Positions 6,541 to 15,520 of a stretch of DNA of 64,000 nucleotides are shown here, piece after piece; the stretch's first letter is position 1; every line of letters starts with the position of its first letter. The stretch is from Bacteroidales bacterium (lineage in GTDB: Bacteria > Bacteroidota > Bacteroidia > Bacteroidales > UBA932), in assembly GCA_017452265.1 (NCBI GenBank), contig JAFTMS010000019.1, positions 1 to 64,000 of the forward strand, given 5' to 3'. A model generated the notes under the pieces. The model searched no databases. It was not told the origin of the DNA and saw nothing but the letters and a program-made list of their open reading frames with translations. The translations under genes and the position numbers were made by a program.

Positions 6541-8538
6541 TTACAGCGTAGAATATTTCCTGCCGTACTCAAGCATCTGGCCGAGGTAGCTGTCTGCGTA
6601 GACGATTTCATAATCCACGACCTTTCCGCCCTTCTCCACAGGCACGATTTCAGGATTGAGGAAACCGCCGTAAGGCTTCAGGCCAAGCGAGGCATAACGT
6701 TCGAGCACCTCCTTGTGAAGCTCAGGATCGATATTCACGGCATACTTTTCCACAAGAGCCTTTCCCGCCTCGAAATCGCCCTCGGATTTAATGCGCTGCA
6801 CCTCTGCGAGAAGTTCGCCGAACAGGCCTCGGAGAGCCTCATGGTCGTTCACCACGAAATATGTCTTTCCATCGCGGACCTTCTTCTCTATCACGTTGTC
6901 CGCCAAGCCTTTCTCGTAGCACCAGTCGGCAATCAGCTTGCGGTTCTGCATATGGGCCTCGGTGTTCTTCTTGCCGAATTCGATACGGTTGAACTGGGTG
7001 AAGAGACCGTTGCGGATGTAGCTTGAATACTGTGCCTTGTATGCCTCCATATCCGGCAGGATACCAAGCTCCACGAGCTTCGGATCTGCCATATAATAAA
7101 GGCCGAAAAGGTCTGCACGCGCTTCCTCGAGAGTGGAGCTGTATTCTCCGAGAGCATTAGGCGATGTCGTCGGGAGAAGCTGTCCGGAACCGTGTCCGAG
7201 GCACTCGTGAAGATCCGTGTGTATGTCGTTTGTCAGGTCTCCGTACTTCTTTTCGAAAGCTATATCCTCTTCCGACCATGCGAATTCTCCGAGCATGTTC
7301 TTCGGGGATTCCTGGGCAGCCTTTGAATATGCAGACGTGAGGTTTGCTATCGTCACAGACTTCGAGCCGTGCTCGCGGCGGATCCAGTCCGCGTTAGGCA
7401 GATTGATTCCGATAGGAGCGGCAGGATAGCAGTCTCCGGCAAGCGTCGCCACATTTATCACCTTTGCAGTCACGCCTTTCACTTCCTTTTTCCTGAAACG
7501 CGGATCCACAGGCGAATGGTCCTCGAACCACTGTGCGTTGTCGCTTATGAGCTCCGCCCTGCGTGAAGCCTCAGTATCCTTGAAGTTCACGAGTCCTTCC
7601 CACGTGGCCTTTCGTCCGAGAGGATCGTTGTAGTCCTCCACAAATCCGTTCACGAAATCGACTGTACCGAGAGTGTCGTTCACCCATTTTATATTATAGG
7701 TGTCCCACAGCTTCAGGTCGCCCGTCCTGTAGTATTCCACGAGGTCTGCGATGTATGCCTTCTGCGTATCGTTCTCCGCAACGGCAGCAGCCTTCTCCAG
7801 TTCCGCACATATCTTCTCCAGAGCGGCTCCATAAAGGCCTCCGACCTTATAGACATCCTCGTAAATCACTCCGTCAGCGCCCTTCACCACCTTGCTGTTC
7901 AGGCCGTAAGAAACCGGAGTCGCATCCGAAGGATCCGCCATTTCAGAATAGAACTTCTCAACCTCGGCCTTTGTAACTCCCTCATAGAAGTTCACGGCCG
8001 ATTCTGCCACGATGTCTCCGCTCTTGTCCGTCGACTTGCGCTGAGGAAGGACGTCGGGATTGTAAATGACATCCAGAAGTTCCTGATTCTCTGCGCCTAC
8101 AGCCGCCATAAGGCCGGCGAAATACTCCTTAGGGCACTCCGGGAAGAACTTGTCCTCCGCATAGTGGTGGTGTATTCCGTTGCTGAAGAACACCCTCTTC
8201 GCATATGTCTCGAACTGAGCGTATTCCGTGCATTTACGGTCACCGTCATAATTCCCGAGAATGTTCTCCAATGTCTTCCTTATCGGGAGATTGTAGCGGC
8301 AGTTCTGCATCCAGATGATGTCACGGCCGTATTTTGCGGCCTCGGAGAGATGGTACACATACTCCTTCTGCTGCAGCGACAGTCCGTCCCAGCCCGGCAC
8401 CTGATACCTCATTATCCTGAGGTCCGCGAATTCATCCACGAGATATTTGAAATCATCCTTCTGAGCCGCTTTGTCTGCACATGAGACCAAGGCAGCGGCC
8501 ATGCCTGCACATGAAATCATCTTCACTATATTCTTCAT
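6541..8538 (-). CDS. M49 dipeptidyl-peptidase III-like zinc peptidase lipoprotein, 665 aa
   Basis: DPP III removes dipeptides from the N-terminus of short peptides. The zinc signature HECLGHGSGQ has the M49 form HExxxH, and the third ligand lies in the following EEARADLFGLYYM helix. The N-terminus is a lipoprotein signal with the lipobox LVSC, so it should be anchored in an envelope membrane. The length fits Bacteroides DPP III. It has a divergent promoter at 8591-8598 and reads into xerD. A second M49 gene of a different subtype lies at 16280-17881. Confidence 0.92.
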   Translation of the reverse strand: MKNIVKMISCAGMAAALVSCADKAAQKDDFKYLVDEFADLRIMRYQVPGWDGLSLQQKEYVYHLSEAAKYGRDIIWMQNCRYNLPIRKTLENILGNYDGDRKCTEYAQFETYAKRVFFSNGIHHHYAEDKFFPECPKEYFAGLMAAVGAENQELLDVIYNPDVLPQRKSTDKSGDIVAESAVNFYEGVTKAEVEKFYSEMADPSDATPVSYGLNSKVVKGADGVIYEDVYKVGGLYGAALEKICAELEKAAAVAENDTQKAYIADLVEYYRTGDLKLWDTYNIKWVNDTLGTVDFVNGFVEDYNDPLGRKATWEGLVNFKDTEASRRAELISDNAQWFEDHSPVDPRFRKKEVKGVTAKVINVATLAGDCYPAAPIGINLPNADWIRREHGSKSVTIANLTSAYSKAAQESPKNMLGEFAWSEEDIAFEKKYGDLTNDIHTDLHECLGHGSGQLLPTTSPNALGEYSSTLEEARADLFGLYYMADPKLVELGILPDMEAYKAQYSSYIRNGLFTQFNRIEFGKKNTEAHMQNRKLIADWCYEKGLADNVIEKKVRDGKTYFVVNDHEALRGLFGELLAEVQRIKSEGDFEAGKALVEKYAVNIDPELHKEVLERYASLGLKPYGGFLNPEIVPVEKGGKVVDYEIVYADSYLGQMLEYGRKYSTL

Positions 8539-8590
8539 ATACCTTTATAATTTATATACATATCGTATTCCCGTTCATCAGGGAAACGTA

Positions 8591-8626
8591 CAAATATACG
8601 AATTATGTGAAAAATATGTATATTTG
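8591..8626. promoter_or_regulatory. Divergent -7 elements for the M49 and C11 peptidase genes
   Basis: The minus strand carries TATATTTG at 8598-8591, about 50 bases before the M49 gene. The plus strand carries TATATTTG at 8619-8626, 21 bases before the clostripain-like ATG. No convincing TTTG -33 is seen for either. Two secreted-peptidase genes thus share one 109-bp control region. Confidence 0.6.
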
Positions 8627-8647
8627 CAGGTTAAGATTTGGAACGGA

Positions 8648-9991
8648 ATGAAGACACACAGCATATACGCAGAAGCGGTCAGAGCACTCGTCATCATGGC
8701 ACTGGCACTCGCAGGGACAGCCTGCAGCACCTATGACCCTGATTTCATCATATATCCGCAGGGCCAGAGGCAGGGCACGGACATAGAGCGCACGGCCAGC
8801 TCAGGGGCACGAAACGCCTTCATCATATATTCATTGGGCTTCAACAACCTCTCCGGCTACCTCAAGGAGGACATCAACGACATCGCGTCCGGCGAACTGC
8901 CGTCACACTTCAAGAGCGACGACCTTCTGCTCGTGTTCAGCCACAACACCAACGGTTCGTACACAGTGAACACAAGCCCTGTCCTTACAAGAATATACAA
9001 GGACAGACAGGGGGATGTCGTACGTGACACCGTGCTCGTCTTGCCGAAGGGGACATTGTCCGCATCGACCGCCACCATGAACAAGGTTCTCACATATATA
9101 AAGGAGGAATATCCCGCGAAGCATTACGGAATGCTGCTGAGTTCGCACGGCACAGGCTGGTTACCGGCCGGATACGCCAACAGTCCGTCGTCGTTCGAGA
9201 GCCGCAGCATGGCCTACAGGCGGTCGGCCACGATGGCTCCGGTGCCGTATCAGGAAAAGGAACAGGCTGACGGCAAGCCGATGGTGAAGAGCTTCGGATG
9301 CCAGAACATATCTTCAAGCGCCACGTACGAGATGGACATAAACGACATGGCGGACGCCATCCCGATGAAGCTGGACTACATGATATTCGATGCATGCTTC
9401 ATGGGCGGAATCGAGGTGGCATACGAGTTCCGCGACGTCTGCGACAAAATGGTCTTCTCGCAGGCAGAGATCCTTGCAGACGGGATGGACTACAAGACCA
9501 TGACGACCTATCTGCTCAACGATGAGCCGGATCTCGAAGGCTTCTCCCGCAACTATTTCGAGTACTACAACAATCTCGAAGGGGCATACCGGTCCGCCAC
9601 CGTATCTCTCGTGGACTGCACCGCGCTGACTCCCCTTGCAGAGCTCTGCAATTCGCTTTTCGACAGCTGCCGCGACGGGATGACAGCCCTTCAGGACAAC
9701 ACGTCAGCCGTCCAGAGATACTACAGGAGCGAATACCAGAACTTCCGATGGTTCTTCGACCTGGAAAGCATCATCAGCAACTCCGGGGCGGATGCGTCCC
9801 AGATGGCGGCACTCGCCGAGGCGCTCGACCGGTGCATACTCTACAAAGCTGCGACCGAGAATTTCATGAACTCTTTCGCCATCAAGACCCACTGCGGCCT
9901 GAGCATGTATCTTCCGTATAGGGGCAGGGACTATCTCAACAGCTTCTACAAGGAGCTCGAATGGAACAAAGCCACGGGACTTGTCGAATAA
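8648..9991 (+). CDS. Clostripain-family (C11) cysteine peptidase lipoprotein, 447 aa
   Basis: C11 peptidases are caspase-fold cysteine peptidases that usually cleave after Arg or Lys. The candidate catalytic pair is H167 in SSHGTGW and C250 in DACFMGGIEV, both in the expected context. The N-terminus has a hydrophobic segment ending LAGTACS, a lipobox, so the protein should be membrane-anchored and exported. The open frame starts at 8471, but the ATG at 8648 places the signal peptide at the N-terminus and follows the -7 element at 8619. The C-terminal third (SMYLPYRGRDYLNSFYKELEW) also matches Bacteroidales C11 proteins. Confidence 0.9.
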   Translation: MKTHSIYAEAVRALVIMALALAGTACSTYDPDFIIYPQGQRQGTDIERTASSGARNAFIIYSLGFNNLSGYLKEDINDIASGELPSHFKSDDLLLVFSHNTNGSYTVNTSPVLTRIYKDRQGDVVRDTVLVLPKGTLSASTATMNKVLTYIKEEYPAKHYGMLLSSHGTGWLPAGYANSPSSFESRSMAYRRSATMAPVPYQEKEQADGKPMVKSFGCQNISSSATYEMDINDMADAIPMKLDYMIFDACFMGGIEVAYEFRDVCDKMVFSQAEILADGMDYKTMTTYLLNDEPDLEGFSRNYFEYYNNLEGAYRSATVSLVDCTALTPLAELCNSLFDSCRDGMTALQDNTSAVQRYYRSEYQNFRWFFDLESIISNSGADASQMAALAEALDRCILYKAATENFMNSFAIKTHCGLSMYLPYRGRDYLNSFYKELEWNKATGLVE

Positions 9992-9995
9992 TATT

Positions 9996-10024
9996 TTGAC
10001 ATTCAAATAAAATGACTATCTTTG
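9996..10024 (+). promoter_or_regulatory. Promoter of rplY
   Basis: TTG at 9996-9998 (inside TTTTGACA) and TATCTTTG at 10017-10024 are 18 nt apart, a strong Bacteroidota promoter. It begins five bases after the stop of the upstream peptidase gene. Confidence 0.8.
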
Positions 10025-10120
10025 CAGCCCCATAAAAAGCGGCTGCGCTTTTTGGTGCAATGGGGTCTCGGGTGCAGGAATGCCCCAAGACTGAGTAACA
10101 CATTTTAAACAAAACAGACA
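10025..10120 (+). promoter_or_regulatory. Structured leader of rplY
   Basis: The 96-nt leader can fold into nested stems. CCCCAT pairs with ATGGGG around an inner hairpin AAAAAGCG-gctg-CGCTTTTT. Downstream, TCTCGGG can pair with CCCAAGA around tgcaggaatgc. Ribosomal protein genes often carry leaders bound by their own product, so autoregulation by bL25 is plausible, but this is inferred from structure and position only. Confidence 0.5.
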
Positions 10121-10702
10121 ATGAAGCACATTGAACTCAAAGGCCAGATCCGTGAGGCTGGCAACAAGGCTGCAGTGAAGGCAGTCCGCAGAGCAGGACA
10201 GGTTCCTTGCAACATCTATGGTCTCGGCATCGAGAACGTCCTTTTCACAATTGACGCACAGGACCTCAAGGCCATCACTCACACTCCTAACTCATACATC
10301 GTAGACCTCGAGCTCAGCAACGGCACAAAGATGTTCGCCGTTCTCCACGAGATCCAGTATCATCCGGTGACCGACGAGGCTCTCCACGTGGATTTCCTCG
10401 CAGTATCAGAGGCAAAGCCGGTGACTATCGACGTACCTGTAAAGGTTGTGGGACACTCAGAGGGTGTAAAGCTCGGTGGAAAGCTTCTCGTATCAAGCCG
10501 CAAGCTTCGCGTGAGCGCCATGATGGACAAGCTGCCTGACCTCCTTGAGGTTGACTCTACCCACCTTATGATCGGCAAGCAGATTGTTGCAGGCGACCTC
10601 AACTTCGAAGGCGTGACAATCGTTTCACCAAAGGCTACTATCATCTGCTCAGTACGTCCTACACGTGCGACACAGCAGGCTAAGATGGAAGGCAAGAAGT
10701 AA
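10121..10702 (+). CDS. rplY: 50S ribosomal protein bL25 (Ctc form), 193 aa
   Basis: bL25 binds 5S rRNA. The N-terminal 90 residues are the bL25 domain (MKHIELKGQIREAG, PCNIYGLG, then VDFLAVSEAKPV). The C-terminal half is the beta domain of the long Ctc form, ending in a Lys-rich tail. The length of 193 is usual for Bacteroidota. It has its own promoter and structured leader, and pth follows after 11 bases, a pairing common in bacteria. Confidence 0.95.
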   Translation: MKHIELKGQIREAGNKAAVKAVRRAGQVPCNIYGLGIENVLFTIDAQDLKAITHTPNSYIVDLELSNGTKMFAVLHEIQYHPVTDEALHVDFLAVSEAKPVTIDVPVKVVGHSEGVKLGGKLLVSSRKLRVSAMMDKLPDLLEVDSTHLMIGKQIVAGDLNFEGVTIVSPKATIICSVRPTRATQQAKMEGKK

Positions 10703-10713
10703 TCTGACTTGGT

Positions 10714-11286
10714 ATGAACTATTTGATCGTCGGTTTAGGAAACATCGGCGTCGAATATGCCAACACCAGACACAACATGGGATTTATGGTATTGGATGCC
10801 TGGGCTCAGGCATCCAATGTTGTTTTTGAGTCGGGAAGGTATGGCGACAGGACGACGGTGTCATTCAAGGGAAGGAAGTTCACGCTTCTGAAGCCTTCAA
10901 CATACATGAACCTCAGCGGCAAGGCCGTGCGCTACTGGATGAACGAGCTGAAGATTCCGGTGGAGAATCTGCTTGTGATTTCGGACGACCTCAACATCCC
11001 GTTCGGCACCCTCCGTCTCCGCAAGAACGGAAGCGCCGGCGGTCACAACGGTCTGACGAACATCAATGAGATGATAGGTACGCAGGACTACGCACGCATC
11101 AGGGTGGGCATCGGCAACGAATTCGGACGAGGCCAGCAGATTGACTATGTGCTCGGCGATATAAGCAAGGAAGAGAAGGAACAGATGCCGGAAATATGCA
11201 CAAGGGTAATCGAGGGCATAAAGGCATGGGCAACAATCGGTGCCGACCGCGCAATGAATGTCGTGAACACTCGTCCGAAACAATAG
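10714..11286 (+). CDS. pth: Peptidyl-tRNA hydrolase, 190 aa
   Basis: Pth frees tRNA from stalled peptidyl-tRNA. The sequence has the family start YLIVGLGNIGVEYANTRHN with catalytic H20. It also has the segments LLKPSTYMNLSGKAV, VISDDLNIPFGTLRLRKNGS and AGGHNGLTNI. The length is normal. It lies 11 bases after rplY and should share its promoter. Confidence 0.96.
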   Translation: MNYLIVGLGNIGVEYANTRHNMGFMVLDAWAQASNVVFESGRYGDRTTVSFKGRKFTLLKPSTYMNLSGKAVRYWMNELKIPVENLLVISDDLNIPFGTLRLRKNGSAGGHNGLTNINEMIGTQDYARIRVGIGNEFGRGQQIDYVLGDISKEEKEQMPEICTRVIEGIKAWATIGADRAMNVVNTRPKQ

Positions 11287-11382
11287 GATTTTTTATCAAA
11301 AATTTGGATATTAGACAATTAATCCATAACTTGCCGAAAGTTTTAATGTTAAACGTTTAACAATTTAAAATCCAAAAACAAA

Positions 11383-11556
11383 ATGAAAGAGCTTGTAGAT
11401 CAGATCAAGGCAGAGTACGAGGTTTTCGCAAAGAACGCTGAGGCTCAGGTAGAGAAGGGCAACAAGGCAGCCGGAGCACGCGCTCGCAAGGCAGCGTTGA
11501 ACCTCATGAAGATGATGAAGGATTTCAGAAAGGAGTCTGTAGAGGCTGCGAAGTAA
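11383..11556 (+). CDS. Histone H1-like (Hc1-type) DNA-binding protein, 57 aa
   Basis: A short Lys/Ala-rich protein: MKELVDQIKAEYEVF at the start, then QVEKGNKAAGARARKAAL and a MKMMKDFRKES helix. This matches the small histone H1-like family of Bacteroidota, which is thought to compact DNA. A 96-bp AT-rich gap precedes it with a weak promoter-like TTTG...TAACTTG, and a strong terminator follows at 11582. Confidence 0.88.
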   Translation: MKELVDQIKAEYEVFAKNAEAQVEKGNKAAGARARKAALNLMKMMKDFRKESVEAAK

Positions 11557-11581
11557 TCAACGTCACTCTGATTGAAAGACA

Positions 11582-11616
11582 GAAGCTGCCGGTTTTCCGA
11601 CAGCTTCATTTTTTTT
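11582..11616 (+). terminator. Intrinsic terminator of the histone H1-like gene
   Basis: GAAGCTGCCGG pairs with CCGACAGCTTC (one mismatch) around TTTT, followed by ATTTTTTTT. The 156 bases from here to 11772 show no gene. Confidence 0.9.
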
Positions 11617-11772
11617 GAAAAAAAATCAGTCTCCGTGCAACGTTCTGCATCTGATCTGCATCTATGTATCAGGTTTAGGTTTTAGTACACGTTTAAAGGG
11701 GGTTCGGGATATTGTCTCGGCCTCCTTTATTTCCATGCGACTTCCATTGCCTCCTGATATGAATCCTCCCCA

Positions 11773-12753
11773 TCACATTTCAAGTTCTACGTTGTCTACC
11801 CAGAGGGTGTTGCCTACGCCTCCGTAGAAGGCCTTGCCGCAGCTGGTTATGAAATGAATCATCATGAAGTTCGGCTCAGTCCCTTCTTCCGCCCAGCCAT
11901 CCTCCTGCACCACGACATTCTCTCCCCTGCTGTTCAGCGTATGGTAGGCCGTTTCCGGATCTGTCTTCAGCCCCATATATTCCTCATAGAAATCCTCTCC
12001 GGTTATGTCCCCGTAATGAACCTTCACCTTATGATTGTTCTTCCATTGAGGCATGTCCTCCATTATGCGTTCGATGCCGGTACCTACCCTCAGAGCATGC
12101 ACATTGCCTTCCGCATCCTCCCAGCGCTTCTGCAGTATCACCGTAATCTCAGCCCAATCAGGAAAGCCCATCGGCTTGAGCTTTGAAAAGCCCGTACCCC
12201 TTATGACCTCATTGCCTACATCTGCCTTGTAGTCCAGCTTCAGAGCTTTCGGACGACCGTTGAAAGGCACTCCATACAGAACCTTCGCCATCGGTGACTT
12301 CGTGTCGCGGATCGGCTCGGGAAGGGCTCCCACAAGCAGCGCACCCTGACACACAACATCCATATTCACGATTCCAAGGGCCTTCACCTCCTCGATATGC
12401 GTTTCGATTCTCGCACAACATCCCTCTCCCCTCTTCTCAGGATATACTGTATTGTTCGTCTTCACCACACCGGCAACGACGGCAAGCACATTGTTTGTCC
12501 TCCAGATATAGCCCTCAGGAGCCTTGAACGGCGTCTTTCCCGTAACAAGAGTGTCAGACGGATTTCCATAGAATTCGTAAAGATACTTTGTCGCACCCCC
12601 GATGATACCCGATTCCTTGATCTCACGCACACACCATCTGTCGAAGGTTCCGTAATCATTTATCTTCTTCACGACATCCTCCTGTGCACCGGCTCCAGCC
12701 GCCGAAGAAAGGGCCAGAAGCAAAGAAAGGCCAAATAATCTTGTTCGTCTCAT
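11773..12753 (-). CDS. PCMD-domain exported protein, 326 aa
   Basis: The N-terminal 23 residues form a cleavable signal peptide (LLLALSSAAGAGAQ). The body contains VPFNGRPKALKLDYK, which I recognise as the core of the putative carbohydrate metabolism domain (PCMD), and it ends in WVDNVELEM, typical of that family's last beta strand. Such proteins are common at the Bacteroidales surface and look like jelly-roll glycan-binding modules; no enzyme activity is known to me. The gene is alone on the minus strand with a -7 element at 12790-12783. Confidence 0.72.
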   Translation of the reverse strand: MRRTRLFGLSLLLALSSAAGAGAQEDVVKKINDYGTFDRWCVREIKESGIIGGATKYLYEFYGNPSDTLVTGKTPFKAPEGYIWRTNNVLAVVAGVVKTNNTVYPEKRGEGCCARIETHIEEVKALGIVNMDVVCQGALLVGALPEPIRDTKSPMAKVLYGVPFNGRPKALKLDYKADVGNEVIRGTGFSKLKPMGFPDWAEITVILQKRWEDAEGNVHALRVGTGIERIMEDMPQWKNNHKVKVHYGDITGEDFYEEYMGLKTDPETAYHTLNSRGENVVVQEDGWAEEGTEPNFMMIHFITSCGKAFYGGVGNTLWVDNVELEM

Positions 12754-12782
12754 AAAAAATGGTTAAATATGCAATTCGTTTG

Positions 12783-12790
12783 CAAAGATA
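12783..12790 (-). promoter_or_regulatory. -7 element of the PCMD gene
   Basis: TATCTTTG on the minus strand, about 30 bases before the ATG at 12753. It falls in a 61-bp divergent gap, and no clear promoter for the plus-strand M6 gene is visible there. Confidence 0.6.
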
Positions 12791-12814
12791 CTCACGTTTT
12801 TGGAAAAAACGCAT

Positions 12815-15049
12815 ATGAAGCTGAACTTGACATATAATATATTGCCATTTATTCTCTTTACGCTTTTTGCCCTCCTTCTTTCTCCGAGGGCAGCGGCACG
12901 ACCGGCAAAAAACGGGCCTGTCATTCTGGTGCAGCCGGACGGAAGCACATTCACAGCTCTGATCAAGGGTGACGAAAGGGTGCGCATAAAGACAACGCTT
13001 CAAGGACATGCCGTAGTGCAGGATACGGACGGCTGGTGGTGTTATGCGGTCTTTGACGGAGACGGAAGCAGGCACAGCAGCGGCTACAGGATCGGACAGA
13101 AGACGCCTCAGGCGGTGATTTCGCAGAGTCTGAATGTGCCGCTGAGGCAGGTCGCGGAACGTGCAGCGCAGAGATGGAGCACTCCAGCTGAAGACGGAAG
13201 GACGCCTCTGCTCGCAAGGATGAGAAGCGGCAGGGCAAGTCTTCAGAACAGCTCCGGCCTTCAGACAAAGGCGGAGGAAGCCCAGGCAAAGCACGGAATC
13301 GTGATTCTTGCGCAGTTCAGCGACAGGAAATTCCAATACACCCGGGAGGATTTCATCGATATGCTCACGAAGGAAGGCTACAGCGTGAACGGGGCGACAG
13401 GAAGCGCAAAGGAGTATTTCGATGCCCAGTTCCATGGGATGTTCGATTTTTCATTCGACGTCAGTCCGATCGTAACGGTCTCAAAGACAGCTGCATACTA
13501 TGGAGGAAACGACAGTGACGGAAACGACAAGGCTCCTGCGGAACTTATCGAAGAGGCATGCAGGAAAGCGGATGCGGACGTGGACTTCTCGCTTTATGAC
13601 GACGACGGCGACAGCGAGGTGGACAACGTGTTCCTGTTCTTCGCCGGAGAGGACGAAGCCGAAGGCGCAAGCGAGGACTGCATATGGTCGCACGCATGGT
13701 ACATATACAGCGGTGCAGGAATAAAGCTTTCGCTTGACGGCAAGGTCATCGACCGATATGCCTGCACATCAGAGCTGGCCAGAAGATACACGGGCAGCAC
13801 ATACGAGGTCTGCATGGCCGGAATCGGAACATTCTGCCATGAATACAGCCATACTTTCGGTCTCCCTGATTTCTATGACACGGATTATGACGAATCCGGA
13901 GGCTGGGCGGCGGGTCTGTGGACGTCGACAGCCCTGATGGACGGAGGAAACCAGAACAACAACGGCAACACACCTCCATACCTCAACGCCATAGAACGGG
14001 AGCTGCTCGGCATTTCAGAGCCTGTCACAATAAATTCGGACGGTTCCTATACACTCGAACCGATACACAGGAACGGACAATATTTCAAGATGACCACGGA
14101 CAGGACCGGGGAGTACTATCTGTTCGAATGCCGCTCCGAAGAAGGCTGGGACCAATACATCGGAGGCAGCGGAATGCTCGTCTACCACATCGACAAGACA
14201 GCCTCCAGACAGCGCAGATGGACATATGAAAACACGGTAAACTCCGATCAGGCCCACCAGTGCGCAGACCTCATCGAAGCCGACGGACGTACGGATGCCT
14301 TCACGGACGACATGCACTACCACAGCCTGACGTCAAACATCAGCGGAATATTCTTCCCCTACGGCAGCACGACATCCCTCACCTACGACACTGCTCCGGG
14401 TCTTTCATGGTGGAGCGGAGAAAAAGGGAAGCTTGTCCTCACCGGCATCACACGCGATGGCGATGGCATAAAGTTCAGCATCATCGGAGGCTCTGAAGCC
14501 ACCACACCTCCTTCCCCCGTAGACATCAGATACGAAGCATTCATGGACGCAGCCATAATCACCTTCGGCAGCAGCCACGACTTTGAAGGAGAGGCCACAG
14601 TGAGCTGGGGACTGACCGGAAAGGAAATGCAGAGCGTACAGGTGGCGCCATATGAAACCGGGAAATACTCCGTCACGCTCGAAGGCCTCGAAAGCGGCAA
14701 CAAGACCTACACCGTGACCATATGCTTCGAAATAGAAGGAGCCGTCGGCGAAAGTTCGTCCGTCAGCTTCATGACACGCCGCAAGCCGTCCGTAAGCTGG
14801 CCGTTCATCCACATAGGAAACGCAGAAAGGAACAGCGACGGCACATTCCCTGCCGGAAGCAGGCTTCCTATGAGAGTGTACAACGCCACAGATGCAGCCG
14901 AAGTGGAATGGTTCTTCAACGGAAGAAGAATCACGACGGAAGGCGACGGATACTACACCATAAAGGAAGGAGGTGAGTTGAAGGCCAAGGTCATACGGGA
15001 AGATGGCGGCACGGACACGATTGTGAAACAGATAGTTATCGGAGAATGA
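12815..15049 (+). CDS. M6-family secreted metalloprotease, 744 aa
   Basis: The N-terminus is a signal peptide (LTYNILPFILFTLFALLL...AAAR). A propeptide-like region (to about residue 155) is followed by the M6 catalytic domain opening with HGIVILAQFSDRKFQ. The zinc motif is HEYSHTFGLPDFYD with H342 first. The C-terminal part has Ig/Fn3-like beta modules (about 570-745). Some other members of the family degrade host or competitor proteins; the target here is unknown. An upstream TTG at 12800 is in frame, but the ATG at 12815 begins the signal peptide. The last bases overlap the next lipoprotein gene (ATGA). Confidence 0.9.
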   Translation: MKLNLTYNILPFILFTLFALLLSPRAAARPAKNGPVILVQPDGSTFTALIKGDERVRIKTTLQGHAVVQDTDGWWCYAVFDGDGSRHSSGYRIGQKTPQAVISQSLNVPLRQVAERAAQRWSTPAEDGRTPLLARMRSGRASLQNSSGLQTKAEEAQAKHGIVILAQFSDRKFQYTREDFIDMLTKEGYSVNGATGSAKEYFDAQFHGMFDFSFDVSPIVTVSKTAAYYGGNDSDGNDKAPAELIEEACRKADADVDFSLYDDDGDSEVDNVFLFFAGEDEAEGASEDCIWSHAWYIYSGAGIKLSLDGKVIDRYACTSELARRYTGSTYEVCMAGIGTFCHEYSHTFGLPDFYDTDYDESGGWAAGLWTSTALMDGGNQNNNGNTPPYLNAIERELLGISEPVTINSDGSYTLEPIHRNGQYFKMTTDRTGEYYLFECRSEEGWDQYIGGSGMLVYHIDKTASRQRRWTYENTVNSDQAHQCADLIEADGRTDAFTDDMHYHSLTSNISGIFFPYGSTTSLTYDTAPGLSWWSGEKGKLVLTGITRDGDGIKFSIIGGSEATTPPSPVDIRYEAFMDAAIITFGSSHDFEGEATVSWGLTGKEMQSVQVAPYETGKYSVTLEGLESGNKTYTVTICFEIEGAVGESSSVSFMTRRKPSVSWPFIHIGNAERNSDGTFPAGSRLPMRVYNATDAAEVEWFFNGRRITTEGDGYYTIKEGGELKAKVIREDGGTDTIVKQIVIGE

Positions 15050-15453
15050 TGAAAAGGACGGCAATACTGGTCTTCATGGCCATGATTCTGGCAGGATGCA
15101 AGGGATACGACATCGAGGAAATACTGCTCTCAAGGGAGGATATTTCGCTCACTCAGAAAGGCAGGCTGCTCTTCAGCCATGACGCCGCGACATGCCAGCT
15201 GGGATACAGCAGCGACAGGAACGAGTTCCGCGTATATGACGACGAGCTCGGCAACTTCTTCATTGTCAGGTGCAATGCCAGGCCGGACACCGAAGGGCAG
15301 ACGCTGAAGGCCGACCTCACATGGACGACAAGCACCGACACGAAGACGGCGAAAGGCCTTGATTTCAAGGTGCAGAGGAAAGGGGCCGACGGCCACATCT
15401 GGATGTGGTGCGATTCCGACAAGATAGGAGTGGTCGTGAAAGAGCTGGATTAA
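15046..15453 (+). CDS. Small lipoprotein linked to the M6 protease, 135 aa
   Basis: The N-terminus is a lipoprotein signal ([12 protein letters not shown]). The mature part is beta-rich, with [20 protein letters not shown] and [19 protein letters not shown], and resembles small Ig-like lipoproteins of Bacteroidales. I know no name for it. The start codon overlaps the protease stop; a second ATG at 15049 is equally possible. Tight coupling suggests a role with the protease, for example as inhibitor, chaperone or anchor; that is inference. Confidence 0.7.
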   Translation: MMKRTAILVFMAMILAGCKGYDIEEILLSREDISLTQKGRLLFSHDAATCQLGYSSDRNEFRVYDDELGNFFIVRCNARPDTEGQTLKADLTWTTSTDTKTAKGLDFKVQRKGADGHIWMWCDSDKIGVVVKELD

Positions 15454-15466
15454 TGTAAAAAAATCT

Positions 15467-15474
15467 TATCTTTG
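15467..15474 (+). promoter_or_regulatory. -7 element of tpiA
   Basis: TATCTTTG lies 46 bases before the tpiA ATG, in the 67-bp gap after the lipoprotein gene. No clear TTTG is seen 19-20 bases upstream. Confidence 0.65.
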
Positions 15475-15520
15475 TGCCCGCAAACGGAAATATGTTTATA
15501 ACGTTAAAAATAAGGTAAAA

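Noticed and set aside
5812-7026. Plus-strand frame of 404 codons across xerD and the M49 gene
   Set aside because: It runs antisense through two well-conserved genes and has no recognisable domain.
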